From Variovorax boronicumulans (GTDB lineage: Bacteria; Pseudomonadota; Gammaproteobacteria; Burkholderiales; Burkholderiaceae_C), in NCBI RefSeq assembly GCF_029892485.1, contig NZ_JARXVG010000001.1, positions 186,001 to 250,000 on the forward strand: a stretch of DNA of 64,000 nt. Direction: 5' to 3'. How positions within the stretch are numbered: the first letter of the stretch is position 1; each line of letters begins with the position of its first letter. Of this stretch, positions 38,635-51,335 are shown piece after piece. The position numbers were made by a program, and so were the translations under genes. The notes under the pieces were generated by a model that was not told the origin of the DNA, made no database searches, and saw only the letters and a program-made list of their open reading frames with translations.

Positions 38635-39390
38635 GTGACAGTTCAGGGCGCCGAGCGCCACATCCTCTGCATGAAATGGGGCACGAAATACGGCCCCGAA
38701 TACGTCAACCGGCTCTACGCGATGGTGCGCCGCAACCTCAGCGGCGACTTCAGGTTCGTCTGCCTGACCGATGACGGCACCGGCATCCGCCCCGAGGTGA
38801 CGTGCCTGCCGATCCCGCCGCTGAACCTGCAATTGGCCCCGGGCCAACGCGACGGCGCGTGGAAGAAGCTCACGACCCTCGAAGGCGACCTGCACGGCCT
38901 GCGCGGCACCGCCCTGTTCCTGGATGTCGACGTGGTCGTCGTGGGCAGCCTCGACCCGTTCTTCGAGCAGCCGGGCGAGTTCCTGATCATTCATGACTAC
39001 GCTCGCCCCTGGCGCGGCCGGCGGATCACTGGAAATTCATCGGTCTACCGGTTCGAACTGGGCGCCCATGCCGACGTGCTGGCGTATTTCCGGAACAACA
39101 TGGACAAGGTCCAGGCCGACTACCGCAACGAGCAGACCTACCTGTCCGCCATGCTGCACAAGCAGGGCAAGCTCTCCTACTGGCCCGAAGCCTGGTGCCC
39201 GAGCTTCAAGTACCACGGCATCCCGACCTGGCCGGTCAACTACTGGGAAGAGCCCTTCGTCCCCGAAGGCGCACGCATCATGATCTTTCATGGCGAGTGC
39301 AATCCGCCCGATGCGCTGGCGGGACGACGCAACCGCGCCTTCCGCTACATCCGGCCCGCGAACTGGGTCGCGAAGTTCTGGAAAGAGTGA
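38635..39390 (+). CDS. Putative glycosyltransferase (DxD motif)
   Basis: The 251-residue protein has a DVDVVVVGSLDPFF segment that supplies a DxD metal motif, a preceding RGTALFLDVD, and an ending GECNPPDAL/RNRAFRYIRPANWVAKFWKE. Such proteins resemble GT8-like or capsule-type glycosyltransferases that are close to LPS. No donor or acceptor can be named. The start is the GTG at 38635, 6 bases past yhbY; an ATG at 38671 (MKWGTKYG) is an equal alternative. It is codirectional with yhbY and converges on the DUF4149 gene. Confidence 0.7.
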   Translation: MTVQGAERHILCMKWGTKYGPEYVNRLYAMVRRNLSGDFRFVCLTDDGTGIRPEVTCLPIPPLNLQLAPGQRDGAWKKLTTLEGDLHGLRGTALFLDVDVVVVGSLDPFFEQPGEFLIIHDYARPWRGRRITGNSSVYRFELGAHADVLAYFRNNMDKVQADYRNEQTYLSAMLHKQGKLSYWPEAWCPSFKYHGIPTWPVNYWEEPFVPEGARIMIFHGECNPPDALAGRRNRAFRYIRPANWVAKFWKE

Positions 39391-39424
39391 GTGAACGATG
39401 GCGGCACAGGCCGCCATCGCCGTT

Positions 39425-39841
39425 TCAGCGGCCGGGCCGGGCGCCCATGCGCCAGAGCAGCACCAAGGTGCACGCCCATTGCACGACATACATGCCGCTG
39501 CCGACGGCGTGCCACAGCTTGAGGTTGTCCCGCGCCAGGATGCGCGGCGCCACGGCATACTGCTGGAGCAGCGCCAGCAGCAAGGCTCCGAGAACCAGTC
39601 CGATGGCCGTCATCGTGGCGCCGTCCATGCGGTCGTCGGCCTTGCCGCGGAAATGGATCAGCAGGATCAGGCCGCAGCCAATGGCGACCCAGCTCTGCGC
39701 TTCGAACAGCTGACCGGCGAAATTGCCCGCGACAGCCGGATTGCCCAGCTTGGCGAACAGCATCGGCACGACCAGGAAGCCGATCGTCGTGAGGCTGCCC
39801 CACCAGAAGGCGGCGAGCAACAGCGCCAAGCGGTCTTTCAT
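39425..39841 (-). CDS. DUF4149 family membrane protein
   Basis: The 138-residue protein has about four transmembrane helices (residues about 4-27, 46-63, 76-95 and 112-130), with LAAFWWGSLTTIGFLVVPMLF at the start. This matches the DUF4149 pattern, small membrane proteins of unknown function. It follows greA by 22 bases on the same strand and probably shares its transcript. Confidence 0.85.
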   Translation of the reverse strand: MKDRLALLLAAFWWGSLTTIGFLVVPMLFAKLGNPAVAGNFAGQLFEAQSWVAIGCGLILLIHFRGKADDRMDGATMTAIGLVLGALLLALLQQYAVAPRILARDNLKLWHAVGSGMYVVQWACTLVLLWRMGARPGR

Positions 39842-39863
39842 CGAAGAATCGGTTCTCGGATGG

Positions 39864-40340
39864 TCAGAGGTAGCGGACGGCCACGATCTCGTAGCGCTTC
39901 AGGCCGCCGGGCGCCTGAACTTCGGCGGTATCGCCCTCTTCCTTGCCGATCAGCGCGCGCGCGATCGGGCTGGAGATGTTGATGAGGCCCAGCTTCAGGT
40001 CGGCCTCGTCCTCGCCCACGATCTGGTACTTGACGGCTTCGCCCGACTCTTCTTCCTCGAGCTCCACGGTCGAGCCGAACACCACCTTGCCGCCAGCGTC
40101 GAGCTCGCTGGGATCGATGATCTGCGCGGCCGAGAGCTTGCCTTCGACCTCCTGGATGCGGCCTTCTATGAAGCCCTGGCGGTCCTTGGCGACCTCGTAT
40201 TCGGCGTTCTCGCTCAGGTCACCCTGGGCGCGGGCTTCGGAGATCGCGTTGATGACCCAGGGGCGGTCCACGGTCTTGAGTTGATGCAGTTCGGCGCGCA
40301 GCTTTTCGGCACCGCGCTTGGTGATTGGAATGGTGGCCAT
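39864..40340 (-). CDS. greA: Transcription elongation factor GreA
   Basis: Promotes cleavage of backtracked RNA in stalled RNA polymerase. The 158-residue protein has an N-terminal coiled coil (residues 1-75) whose tip, with DLSENAEYE, carries the acidic residues that reach the active site, and a C-terminal FKBP-like domain ending [25 protein letters not shown] precedes the ATG. It is downstream of carB and a Kdo-hydroxylase-like gene, and separated from them by a terminator. Confidence 0.97.
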   Translation of the reverse strand: MATIPITKRGAEKLRAELHQLKTVDRPWVINAISEARAQGDLSENAEYEVAKDRQGFIEGRIQEVEGKLSAAQIIDPSELDAGGKVVFGSTVELEEEESGEAVKYQIVGEDEADLKLGLINISSPIARALIGKEEGDTAEVQAPGGLKRYEIVAVRYL

Positions 40341-40360
40341 GTTTGGTTCTCCATAAAGCG

Positions 40361-40388
40361 AAACCGCCGAACGATGCCGTTCGGCGGT
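40361..40388 (-). terminator. Terminator downstream of the Kdo hydroxylase-like gene
   Basis: ACCGCCGAAC (40363-40372) and GTTCGGCGGT (40379-40388) are perfect 10-bp arms. On the minus strand the stem is followed by TTCGCTTTA. It separates carAB-kdoO from greA. Confidence 0.75.
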
Positions 40389-40405
40389 CGATTGGGGGGA
40401 CAGGA

Positions 40406-41275
40406 TCAGACGAGATTGCGTCCGGTCAGCCGGCTCAGGATGGCGAGCGGGCTCGAGGCTGGATTGTATTGCTTCGAAGCGGCCAGATGAAGGGTCTGCT
40501 CGAGCATGTACTGGCCCGCCATGACGGCGTGCGAGGTCTGGTCGGAAAAGCACACCCACACCGAGCCCGGCGGAAATTCGGCCTTCTCCTGCGGCGAGCT
40601 TTCCTGGTACGCCATGTCCGACTTCATGCCGTCGTGCAGCTGAAGCATCAGGTGGTCGTACTCGCTGCGAAACGACTTGGTCACGTGCAGCGCATGCAGC
40701 AACTTGGCCTGCCAGCGCACATAGGGCTTGGCACGCGGCAGGAAGCGCCTGGCGATGTCCTCGAAAGGCTCGCCCACGCGCCAGACGCGCGGCGCGCCTT
40801 CGGGGTTCACGTTGGTGAACACACGGAGGATGCGCTCGCCGTAATTGGGGCGCGACGGAAACGCATCGACGTGCAGCCGGCGGTCGTCCGCACGCCATGA
40901 CTGCACGCGCGTCTCGACCTGTGCCGGCCGGTAGCTCGTGGGCGCCAGGCGCAAAGCCGGCGTGTAGTGCGGCAGCAGCCCGTGGATCAGCTGCTGCGCC
41001 TGCGCACGAAACCGCCCCACCATCGCCGCTGCCGTGCGCTGCACTGCCTCGTCGCCGACAGCGCCCTTGAGCTTGCCGTTGGCGTCGAGGCTGATGTTGC
41101 GCACGTCGGGCGACAGCAGGCTGGGCGTGAGCAGGCTGCGCTCTTCAGGCAGCAGCTCGAAACCCAGGCGCGGGAAGTACAGCACCTTGCCCGCTTCGAG
41201 CTCCGCGATCCACGCCTCGTTGGGCGTGGCCGCGTTCCAGTCGTTCAGGCCGAGTTCGACGAGCTGCGTTTGCAT
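40406..41275 (-). CDS. kdoO: Kdo hydroxylase-family protein (Fe(II)/2-oxoglutarate dioxygenase)
   Basis: In Burkholderia and Yersinia, KdoO hydroxylates the 3-position of Kdo in LPS to give Ko. The 289-residue protein has the metal motif HVD (His135, Asp137 in [12 protein letters not shown]) and a distal His249 in [18 protein letters not shown], a complete 2-His-1-carboxylate facial triad. Its ATG at 41275 lies 14 bases after the carB stop, so it is probably transcribed with carAB. It complements the lpxK/kdsB and lpxD-lpxB clusters. The reaction is inferred from family motif. Confidence 0.82.
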   Translation of the reverse strand: MQTQLVELGLNDWNAATPNEAWIAELEAGKVLYFPRLGFELLPEERSLLTPSLLSPDVRNISLDANGKLKGAVGDEAVQRTAAAMVGRFRAQAQQLIHGLLPHYTPALRLAPTSYRPAQVETRVQSWRADDRRLHVDAFPSRPNYGERILRVFTNVNPEGAPRVWRVGEPFEDIARRFLPRAKPYVRWQAKLLHALHVTKSFRSEYDHLMLQLHDGMKSDMAYQESSPQEKAEFPPGSVWVCFSDQTSHAVMAGQYMLEQTLHLAASKQYNPASSPLAILSRLTGRNLV

Positions 41276-41289
41276 GGCGACGCTCAGGC

Positions 41290-44533
<3,244 letters not shown>

Positions 44534-44541
<8 letters not shown>

Positions 44542-45727
44542 TCTTGCTCTCCGTCTTTTCCGTCTTGTTCTTTTCCATGAGTGCCGTGAAGCGATCGAAC
44601 AGGTAGCCGATGTCGTGCGGGCCCGGCGACGCTTCGGGGTGACCCTGGAAGCAGAACGCGGGCTTGTCGGTGCGGGCCAGGCCCTGCAGCGTGTTGTCGA
44701 ACAGGCTGATGTGGGTGGGACGCAGGTTGGCCGGCAGCGACTTCTCGTCGACCGCGAAGCCGTGGTTCTGGCTGGTGATGCTCACGCGGCCGTTGTCGAG
44801 GTCTTTCACCGGATGGTTCGCGCCGTGGTGGCCGAACTTCATCTTGAAGGTCTTGGCGCCCGAGGCGAGCGCCATGATCTGGTGGCCCAGGCAGATGCCG
44901 AACGTGGGAATGCCGGTCTCGATCAGTTCTTTAACAGCGCTGATGGCGTAGTCGCAGGGCTCCGGGTCGCCGGGGCCGTTGGCCAGGAAGATGCCGTCGG
45001 GCTTGAGCTTGAGCACGTCGGCCGCGGGCGTCTGCGCCGGCACCACGGTGATGCGCGCGCCGCGCTGGGCGATCATGCGCAGGATGTTCTTCTTGACGCC
45101 GTAGTCGAACGCGACGACGTGGAACTTGGGCGTGATCTGCACGCCGTAGCCCGCGCCGAGCTTCCACTCGGTCTCGGTCCATTCGTAGGTCTCGGTGACC
45201 GACACCACCTTGGCGAGGTCCAGACCCGCCATGCTCGGGGCGGCCTTGGCGGCGGCGATGGCCTTGTCGATCAGCGCCTGCGTCACGGCTTCGCCTTCGG
45301 CCAGGCCCAGGATGCAGCCGTTCTGCGCGCCGTGGGTGCGCAGGTGGCGCGTGAGCTTGCGGGTGTCGATATTCGCAATGGCCACCGTCTTGCCGGCCAC
45401 GAGGTATTCGCTCAGCGTGGCGGTCTGGCGGAAGTTGGAGGCGACAAGGGGCAGGTCCTTGATGATCAGGCCCGCGGCATGGATCTTGTCGGCTTCGATG
45501 TCTTCCCCGTTGACGCCGTAGTTGCCGATGTGCGGATACGTCAAGGTGACGATCTGCTGGCAGTAGCTCGGGTCGGTGAGGATTTCCTGGTAACCGGTCA
45601 TGGCGGTGTTGAACACCACTTCACCGGTCGTGGAGCCAGCGGCTCCGATCGAATTGCCTTGAAAGACCGTGCCGTCTGCGAGCGCCAGGATGGCGGGCGG
45701 GAAATTTCCCTTGAGAGACAAAAGCAC
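44534..45727 (-). CDS. carA: Carbamoyl-phosphate synthase small subunit
   Basis: Glutamine amidotransferase subunit that feeds ammonia to CarB. The 397-residue protein has an N-terminal small domain ([27 protein letters not shown]) and a class I glutaminase domain with nucleophile Cys in FGICLGHQ and the [10 protein letters not shown] loop. The start is GTG at 45727, with GGAG 6 bases upstream. A 138-base leader precedes it. Stop and carB start overlap by 8 bases. Confidence 0.97.
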
Positions 45728-45865
45728 TGGGTTCTCCGGATGGTTACGGTCGCCCGGAGCCCCAGGCGCGTTGCCTGCGGACTTGCTTCAAGGGGATTTT
45801 GGCGTTAAAGGCGGCCGGGCGACGCTATTGCGAGTAAGCCCCCGATTGTAGCCCGGACTGCGGGC

Positions 45866-46651
45866 TTATCCGGCCTGAAGGGCCGCTCCGCTTGCATGCA
45901 GGCAGATCGCGGCGGCGGCGGCCACGTTGAGCGATTCCTCGCCGCCGGGCTGGGCAATGCGGATGTGATGGGTCGCGCGGGCTTCCAGCGCTGGCGAGAC
46001 GCCCTGCCCTTCGTGCCCCATCAGCCAGGCGCAGGGGTACGGCAAGCGGGCCTTGTGGAGCCAGTCGCCATGGTGCGAACTGGTCGCCAGCAGTGGCACC
46101 TTCAGGCCGTCGAGAAGGTCAGCCTCCACACCCTCGATCAGCCGCAGGCCGAAATGGGCGCCCATGCCGGCGCGCAGCACCTTCGGCGCCCAGAGCGCAG
46201 CCGTGCCCTTGAGCGCGATCACCTGGGTGAAGCCGAAAGCGGCCGCGCTGCGCAGGATGGACCCGGCATTGCCGGCGTCCTGCAGGCGATCGAGCACCAC
46301 GCTCGGGGCATCGGGGATCACCGCCGGCCGCGCCGGCAGATCGAGCACGAAGCCCATCGGCGCCGGCGATTCCAGCCCGCTGACGCCGCGCAGCAGATCG
46401 TCGGCGACAACTACGGTTTTGACGGCACTCATGCCCCATTCGGCCGGAGCAGTCGGCCAAAAAGATTCCGAAAACACCGCAATCGCCGGCTTGACGCCGC
46501 GCGCCAGAGCCGCCCGGCACAGGTGATCGCCTTCAAGCCAGATGCGTCCCAGCTTGCGGTAGGCGCCGGGGTCCTGGGCGAGCTTGCGCAGGTCCTTGAG
46601 CAGCGGGTTGTCGCGCGAACTGACGTGGCTCGCGCCGGTGTCGGTGGTCAT
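45866..46651 (-). CDS. RNA 2'-O-methyltransferase, SpoU/TrmH family
   Basis: The 261-residue protein has an N-terminal substrate-binding domain (RDNPLLKDLRKLAQDPGAYR) and a SPOUT domain with the trefoil-knot motifs LMGHEGQGVS and GGEESLNVAAAAAICLH. This is the class of tRNA or rRNA ribose methyltransferases (TrmH, RlmB). The exact target site is unknown. It is the last gene of the rpsB-to-methyltransferase run, 7 bases after rnhB. Confidence 0.9.
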   Translation of the reverse strand: MTTDTGASHVSSRDNPLLKDLRKLAQDPGAYRKLGRIWLEGDHLCRAALARGVKPAIAVFSESFWPTAPAEWGMSAVKTVVVADDLLRGVSGLESPAPMGFVLDLPARPAVIPDAPSVVLDRLQDAGNAGSILRSAAAFGFTQVIALKGTAALWAPKVLRAGMGAHFGLRLIEGVEADLLDGLKVPLLATSSHHGDWLHKARLPYPCAWLMGHEGQGVSPALEARATHHIRIAQPGGEESLNVAAAAAICLHASGAALQAG

Positions 46652-46658
46652 CGGGAAA

Positions 46659-47381
46659 TCAGGGTGCGGCGCGCAGGTCGAGGTGCACGGTCTCGACCGT
46701 TGTTGCAAATACCACGGGGGTGGCCGACACGGTCTCGATGACCAGCGTTTCGCCCGCCGCCGTCCGGGCCAGCGCAGCAGCCACCGGGCTGAACGACCTG
46801 CGATGGTGCACGCAGGCGCCGTGTCGCTGCAGCGCCTCCAGGTGCTCCGGCGTCCCGTACCCCTTGTGGCCCGCGAAGCCGTAGTTCGGAAACTCGATGT
46901 GCAATTGCTCGCAGAGGCGATCGCGATGGACCTTGGCCAGGATCGATGCAGCGGATATCGCCTTGACCAGCGCATCGCCCTTGACCACGGCTTCGGCCAG
47001 CACATCCAGCGTCGGCAGGCGGTTGCCGTCGACCAGCACCTTCGCCGGCTTCAGGCGCAAGCCTTCGACTGCGCGGCGCATGGCAAGCATCGTGGCCTGC
47101 AGGATGTTGTGCGTGTCGATTTCCTCGACGCTCGCCTGGGCAATGGAGCAGCAAAGGGCCTTGGCCAGGATCTGGTCGTGCAGGCGCTCGCGCTGCAAAG
47201 GCGTGAGGGTCTTGGAGTCGGCCAGTCCGCGGATCGGCCGGGTGTCGTCGAGGATCACTGCCGCGGCCACCACAGGGCCAGCCAGCGGGCCACGGCCGGC
47301 TTCGTCCACGCCTGCAAGCAGGCCTGGCGCATCCCAGACCAGACGGGCCTGCTCAGCCTTCAAGAACTTTCTGGATCGCAT
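46659..47381 (-). CDS. rnhB: Ribonuclease HII
   Basis: Removes single ribonucleotides and RNA primers from RNA-DNA hybrids. The 240-residue protein has the N-terminal acidic pair Asp26-Glu27 in [29 protein letters not shown] and VDGN, supplying the metal-binding carboxylates. The C-terminus (about 35 residues) is extended relative to E. coli RnhB. Its ATG at 47381 lies inside lpxB (29-nt overlap). Confidence 0.95.
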   Translation of the reverse strand: MRSRKFLKAEQARLVWDAPGLLAGVDEAGRGPLAGPVVAAAVILDDTRPIRGLADSKTLTPLQRERLHDQILAKALCCSIAQASVEEIDTHNILQATMLAMRRAVEGLRLKPAKVLVDGNRLPTLDVLAEAVVKGDALVKAISAASILAKVHRDRLCEQLHIEFPNYGFAGHKGYGTPEHLEALQRHGACVHHRRSFSPVAAALARTAAGETLVIETVSATPVVFATTVETVHLDLRAAP

Positions 47382-48510
47382 CGGCGCAAAGTGTGGGCGT
47401 ATCGCGCTGCAATTGCACGTGCAGCTCGGAAAATCTTTGTTGCAGGGCTTGCGTCTTCCCTGGCGCGTCGAGCCAGGCCAGCGTGGCCTGGGCCAGCGCC
47501 GCGGGCGTGGCGGCTTCCTGCAGCAGCTCGGGCACCACGAACTCGCGGCACAGGATATTGGGCAATCCGACCCAAGGCTGCAATTGCTTGCGCTGCATCA
47601 GGCGCCACGAGAGCCCGTTCATGTTGTACGCAATGACCATCGGCCGCTTGAAGAGCGCTGCCTCGAGCGTCGCGGTACCGCTGGCGATCAGCGTGACGTC
47701 GCAAGCGGCAAGCGCGGCGTGCGACTGGCCATCGAGCAGCTTTACCCGGCCCGCCATGCCGCTGGCCTGAAGGAATGCGTCCACTTCGGCGCGCAGCCCC
47801 GGAAGGATGGGTGCGACGAACTGGAGTTCTGGCCGCGCCTTTTGCATCAGCGCTGCGGCAGCGAAAAACCGGTCGGCCAGGTAGCGGATCTCGGACCGGC
47901 GGCTCCCAGGCAGCAAGGCGACGACCTGCGCGTCGGGCGCCAAGCCGACGGCGGCACGGGCGGCGGCACGGTCGGGCGTCATCGGGATCACGTTGGCAAT
48001 CGGGTGCCCCACGTAGCTCGCGGCAACGCCCTGTTTTTCGAGCAGCTCAGGCTCGAACGGGAAGATGCACAGCACGTGGTCGGCCGCGGCCCTGACCTTC
48101 TCGATGCGCTTGGGCCGCCAAGCCCAGATCGACGGACAGATGAAATGCACGGTCTTGATGCCCTGGCTGCGTAGCCCGGCTTCGAGATCGAGGTTGAAAT
48201 CGGGCGCGTCGACGCCGATGAACAGCTCGGGCCTCTCCTGGAGCAGCCGGGCCTTCAATTGGCGGCGAATGCCGGCGATCTCGGGGTAGTGCCGCAGCAC
48301 CTCGATGTAGCCACGCACCGCGAGCTTTTCCTGCGGCCACCAGCTCTGGAAGCCATGCGCGAGCATGCGGGGTCCGCCGATGCCGGCGGTCTGGAGGTGG
48401 GGCCAGCGCGCCTGGAGGCCGTCGAGCAGCAAGCCCGCGAGCAGGTCGCCGGAGGCTTCACCCGCGACCAGCGCGAAACGTCGCTGTTCGGCTGTCTGCA
48501 TCATCGTCAC
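47353..48510 (-). CDS. lpxB: Lipid-A-disaccharide synthase
   Basis: Glycosyltransferase that joins UDP-2,3-diacylglucosamine and lipid X. The 385-residue protein has the family start [20 protein letters not shown] near 45, [10 protein letters not shown] and VGHPIAN, and [27 protein letters not shown] as the C-terminal substrate loop. The start is the GTG at 48510; ATGs at 48504 and 48501 are alternatives. It follows lpxA by 1 base, as in most lpx operons. Confidence 0.96.
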   Translation of the reverse strand: MTMMQTAEQRRFALVAGEASGDLLAGLLLDGLQARWPHLQTAGIGGPRMLAHGFQSWWPQEKLAVRGYIEVLRHYPEIAGIRRQLKARLLQERPELFIGVDAPDFNLDLEAGLRSQGIKTVHFICPSIWAWRPKRIEKVRAAADHVLCIFPFEPELLEKQGVAASYVGHPIANVIPMTPDRAAARAAVGLAPDAQVVALLPGSRRSEIRYLADRFFAAAALMQKARPELQFVAPILPGLRAEVDAFLQASGMAGRVKLLDGQSHAALAACDVTLIASGTATLEAALFKRPMVIAYNMNGLSWRLMQRKQLQPWVGLPNILCREFVVPELLQEAATPAALAQATLAWLDAPGKTQALQQRFSELHVQLQRDTPTLCADAIQKVLEG

Positions 48511-48511
48511 G

Positions 48512-49300
48512 TCAACGCGCGATGCCGCGCGTCGAGTTTGCGAGGAAGGATTCCATCAAGGCGACGTCGCCGGCCGCCTCGGGCATTTCGGCAGTCAGTG
48601 CGGAAATGCCCGCACGCGCCTCTTCGAGCGTCTTGCCCTGGCGATACAGCAGCTTGTGCATCTGCTTGACCGCTGCCAGCCGCTGCGCCGAAAAATCGCG
48701 CCGGCGCAAGCCCACGACGTTGAAGCCGCGAACCGCCAGCGGATTGCCGTCGACCAACATGAACGGGGGCACGTCCTGCGTGATTGCACTCGCGAAGCCG
48801 ACCATGGCATGCGCGCCGATCGAGACGAACTGGTGGATGCCGGTGAGCCCACCGATCGTGACCCAGTCGGCCAGGTGCACATGGCCCGCCAGCGTCGTGT
48901 TGTTGGACAACGTGGTGTGGTTGTCGACATGGCAGTCGTGCGCGATGTGCGTGTACGCCATGATCCAGTTGTCGTTGCCGACACTGGTCACGCCCCCTGC
49001 TCCCGGCACGCCGAGGTTGAAGGTGCAGAACTCACGAATGACGTTGCGGTCGCCGATGACGAGCTCGGTCGGTTCGCCCGCATATTTCTTGTCTTGCGGT
49101 ATCGCGCCGAGTGACGAGAACTGAAAAATCCTGTTGTCGCGCCCGATGGTCGTGCGCCCTTCGATCACGCAATGCGCGCCGATGGTGGTCCCCGCCCCGA
49201 CGTGCACATGCGGGCCGATGACGGTGTAGGGCCCGACCGAAACCGAGGCGTCGAGTTGGGCCTGGGGGTCGACGAGCGCTGTCGGGTGAACCTGGGTCAT
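48512..49300 (-). CDS. lpxA: UDP-N-acetylglucosamine acyltransferase
   Basis: First step of lipid A synthesis, acyl-ACP dependent. From the ATG at 49300 the protein has 262 residues, the same as E. coli LpxA; the TTG at 49309 is less likely. It has the left-handed beta helix of hexapeptide repeats ([18 protein letters not shown] onward), the catalytic His in [11 protein letters not shown] and a helical C-terminus. It follows fabZ, which supplies (3R)-hydroxyacyl-ACP's competing fate. Confidence 0.96.
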   Translation of the reverse strand: MTQVHPTALVDPQAQLDASVSVGPYTVIGPHVHVGAGTTIGAHCVIEGRTTIGRDNRIFQFSSLGAIPQDKKYAGEPTELVIGDRNVIREFCTFNLGVPGAGGVTSVGNDNWIMAYTHIAHDCHVDNHTTLSNNTTLAGHVHLADWVTIGGLTGIHQFVSIGAHAMVGFASAITQDVPPFMLVDGNPLAVRGFNVVGLRRRDFSAQRLAAVKQMHKLLYRQGKTLEEARAGISALTAEMPEAAGDVALMESFLANSTRGIAR

Positions 49301-49324
49301 GCCTTGCAAGCGACGGCGGCCGGA

Positions 49325-49774
49325 TCAGCTGATCTGGCGCATGGCGCACATCAGCGTGGCTTCGCAGGCCAGTTCGCTGCCCACCAGCGCGCGGCCCTTG
49401 AACTTGGAAATACCGGCCTTCATGCGTTCGATCTCGACTTCGAGCGTGAGCTGGTCACCGGGCTCCACGGGGCGCTTGAAGCGGGCGCCGTCGATGGCGG
49501 CGAAGTAGTAGACGGTGTTGTCGTCCGGCACGATATCCAGTGAATGGAACGACAGAAGCGCCGCAGCCTGCGCCATGGCTTCGAGCATCAGCACGCCCGG
49601 CATCACCGGACGGTGCGGGAAGTGGCCGTTGAAGAACGGCTCGTTCATCGTCACGTTCTTGAGCGCCGTGATGCGCTTGCCCTTCTCCATGTCCAGCACG
49701 CGGTCCACCAGCAGGAACGGATAGCGATGGGGAAGCAGCTTGAGGATTTGATGGATATCGAGCGTCGTCGTCAT
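49325..49774 (-). CDS. fabZ: 3-hydroxyacyl-ACP dehydratase FabZ
   Basis: Dehydrates 3-hydroxyacyl-ACP in fatty acid elongation, the branch point against lipid A. The protein is 149 residues from the ATG at 49774 (AGGA site upstream). An in-frame ATG at 49801 that overlaps the lpxD stop adds 9 residues. The hotdog motif [14 protein letters not shown] and catalytic His in [20 protein letters not shown] are present. The order lpxD-fabZ-lpxA-lpxB is the conserved lipid A cluster. Confidence 0.96.
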   Translation of the reverse strand: MTTTLDIHQILKLLPHRYPFLLVDRVLDMEKGKRITALKNVTMNEPFFNGHFPHRPVMPGVLMLEAMAQAAALLSFHSLDIVPDDNTVYYFAAIDGARFKRPVEPGDQLTLEVEIERMKAGISKFKGRALVGSELACEATLMCAMRQIS

Positions 49775-49797
49775 GATTTTCTGTTCCTGCATCGTCG

Positions 49798-50775
49798 TCA
49801 TTTTTTCGGGGGAGCCTTCTCCAGCGCCTTCAGTCGTTCGCGCAGGCTGTGCAACTGCTTGAGCGTTGCCGCATTCTTTTCCCAGCTCGCATTGTCATCG
49901 ATGGGAAACATGCCGGTGTACTGGCCGGCCTTGTGGATGGAGCGCGTCACCACGGTCGCGGCGGACACATGCACGCCGTCTGCCACCGTGAGATGACCCA
50001 GCACGATGGCACCGCCGCCGAAGGTGCAGTTGGCGCCGATGGTGGCGCTGCCGGCCACGCCGACGCAGCCCGCCATTGCGGTGTTCTTGCCGACGCGCAC
50101 GTTGTGGCCGATCTGGATCAGGTTGTCGAGCTTCACGCCGTCTTCGATCACAGTGTCGTCGAGCGCGCCGCGGTCGATGCAGGTGTTGGCACCGATCTCC
50201 ACGTCGTTGCCGATGCGCACCGCGCCCAGCTGTTCGATCTTGACCCACGCGCCCTGATGAAGCGCGAGCCCGAAGCCATCAGCCCCGATCACTACCCCGG
50301 GATGGAGCAGGCAGCGCTCGCCGATCATGCAGTCTTCGCTGACCGTCACGCGGGACTTCAGCACGGTACCCGCGCCGATGCGGGCGCCCCGTTCCACCAC
50401 GCAGAGCGCACCGATGCGCGCCGTGGCGTCGACTTGGGCTCCCGGGTGGATCACGGCGGACGGATGAATGAGATCGGCCTCCGGGCGCGCGTGGTGCGAC
50501 TTCCAGAGCTGCGTCAGGCGCGCAAAGTAGAAGTAGGGATCGGGCGTGACGATGAACGCACCGCGCGCCGCAGCCGCCTCCTGCATGGCAGGCGACACGA
50601 TCACGCAGCCGGCCTTCGAGGCCGCGAGTTCCTGCTGGTATTTGGGATGGCTCAGGAAACTGAGCGCATCGGGCTGTGCATTCTGGAGCGGCGAGAGCCG
50701 CTCGATGGACAGCATGGCATCTCCATGAAGCTCGCCCCCCAGGGCGTCAACGATGGCTCCGAGCTGCAGTGACAC
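49798..50775 (-). CDS. lpxD: UDP-3-O-(3-hydroxymyristoyl)glucosamine N-acyltransferase
   Basis: Third step of lipid A synthesis. The 325-residue protein has an N-terminal uridine-binding region ([19 protein letters not shown]), then the left-handed beta helix with many hexapeptide repeats and catalytic His in [13 protein letters not shown], and a C-terminal helical tail ending in KKK-like basic residues. The start codon is GTG. It overlaps the fabZ reading frame at 49798-49801. It lies 14 bases after skp. Confidence 0.96.
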   Translation of the reverse strand: MSLQLGAIVDALGGELHGDAMLSIERLSPLQNAQPDALSFLSHPKYQQELAASKAGCVIVSPAMQEAAAARGAFIVTPDPYFYFARLTQLWKSHHARPEADLIHPSAVIHPGAQVDATARIGALCVVERGARIGAGTVLKSRVTVSEDCMIGERCLLHPGVVIGADGFGLALHQGAWVKIEQLGAVRIGNDVEIGANTCIDRGALDDTVIEDGVKLDNLIQIGHNVRVGKNTAMAGCVGVAGSATIGANCTFGGGAIVLGHLTVADGVHVSAATVVTRSIHKAGQYTGMFPIDDNASWEKNAATLKQLHSLRERLKALEKAPPKK

Positions 50776-50789
50776 GCCGGTTCGCGGCG

Positions 50790-51335
50790 TTATTTGCCGG
50801 CCGCAGGCGCTGAAGAGCCGACCGACGCATTCAGCGCCTTGATCACCTTGTCGGTGATGTCGTGCTTCGGATTGATGTAGATCGCTTCCTGCAGGATGGC
50901 GTCGTACTTTTCCGCCTCGGCGACCTGCTTCACGACGCGGTTGGCGCGCTCGTAGACCTGTTGAAGCTCTTCGTTCTTGCGCGCATTCAGGTCTTCCTGA
51001 AACTCGCGGCGGCGGCGCTGGAATTCGCGGTCCTGGTCGATCAGCGCCTTCTGGCGAGTCGCCCGCTGGCTTTCGGAGATGGTCGGCGCTTCGCGCTCGA
51101 ACCGTTCCGAGGCGGTCTTCAATGCGTCGCCCTGCGCGGTCAGGTCCTTCTCGCGCTTGAGAAACTCGGCTTCGAGCTTGGCCTGGGCTGCCTTCGCCGG
51201 TTGCGCCTCACGCAGCACACGGTCCGGATTGACAAAGCCGATGCGAAACGTCTCCTGCGCCTGGGCGGGCGCAGCAGCGAGCACGAAAGCGGGAATCAAC
51301 AACGCACCAGCTGCGGCGCGAATCAAATGCTTCAT
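50790..51335 (-). CDS. skp: Periplasmic chaperone Skp/OmpH
   Basis: Holds unfolded outer-membrane proteins during transit to BamA. The 181-residue precursor has a signal peptide ([26 protein letters not shown], cleavage near residue 26). The mature part starts [18 protein letters not shown] and then forms long charged helices (coiled-coil arms) from about 55 to 135. It starts directly after the bamA stop, so it is coupled to bamA. Confidence 0.94.
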   Translation of the reverse strand: MKHLIRAAAGALLIPAFVLAAAPAQAQETFRIGFVNPDRVLREAQPAKAAQAKLEAEFLKREKDLTAQGDALKTASERFEREAPTISESQRATRQKALIDQDREFQRRRREFQEDLNARKNEELQQVYERANRVVKQVAEAEKYDAILQEAIYINPKHDITDKVIKALNASVGSSAPAAGK

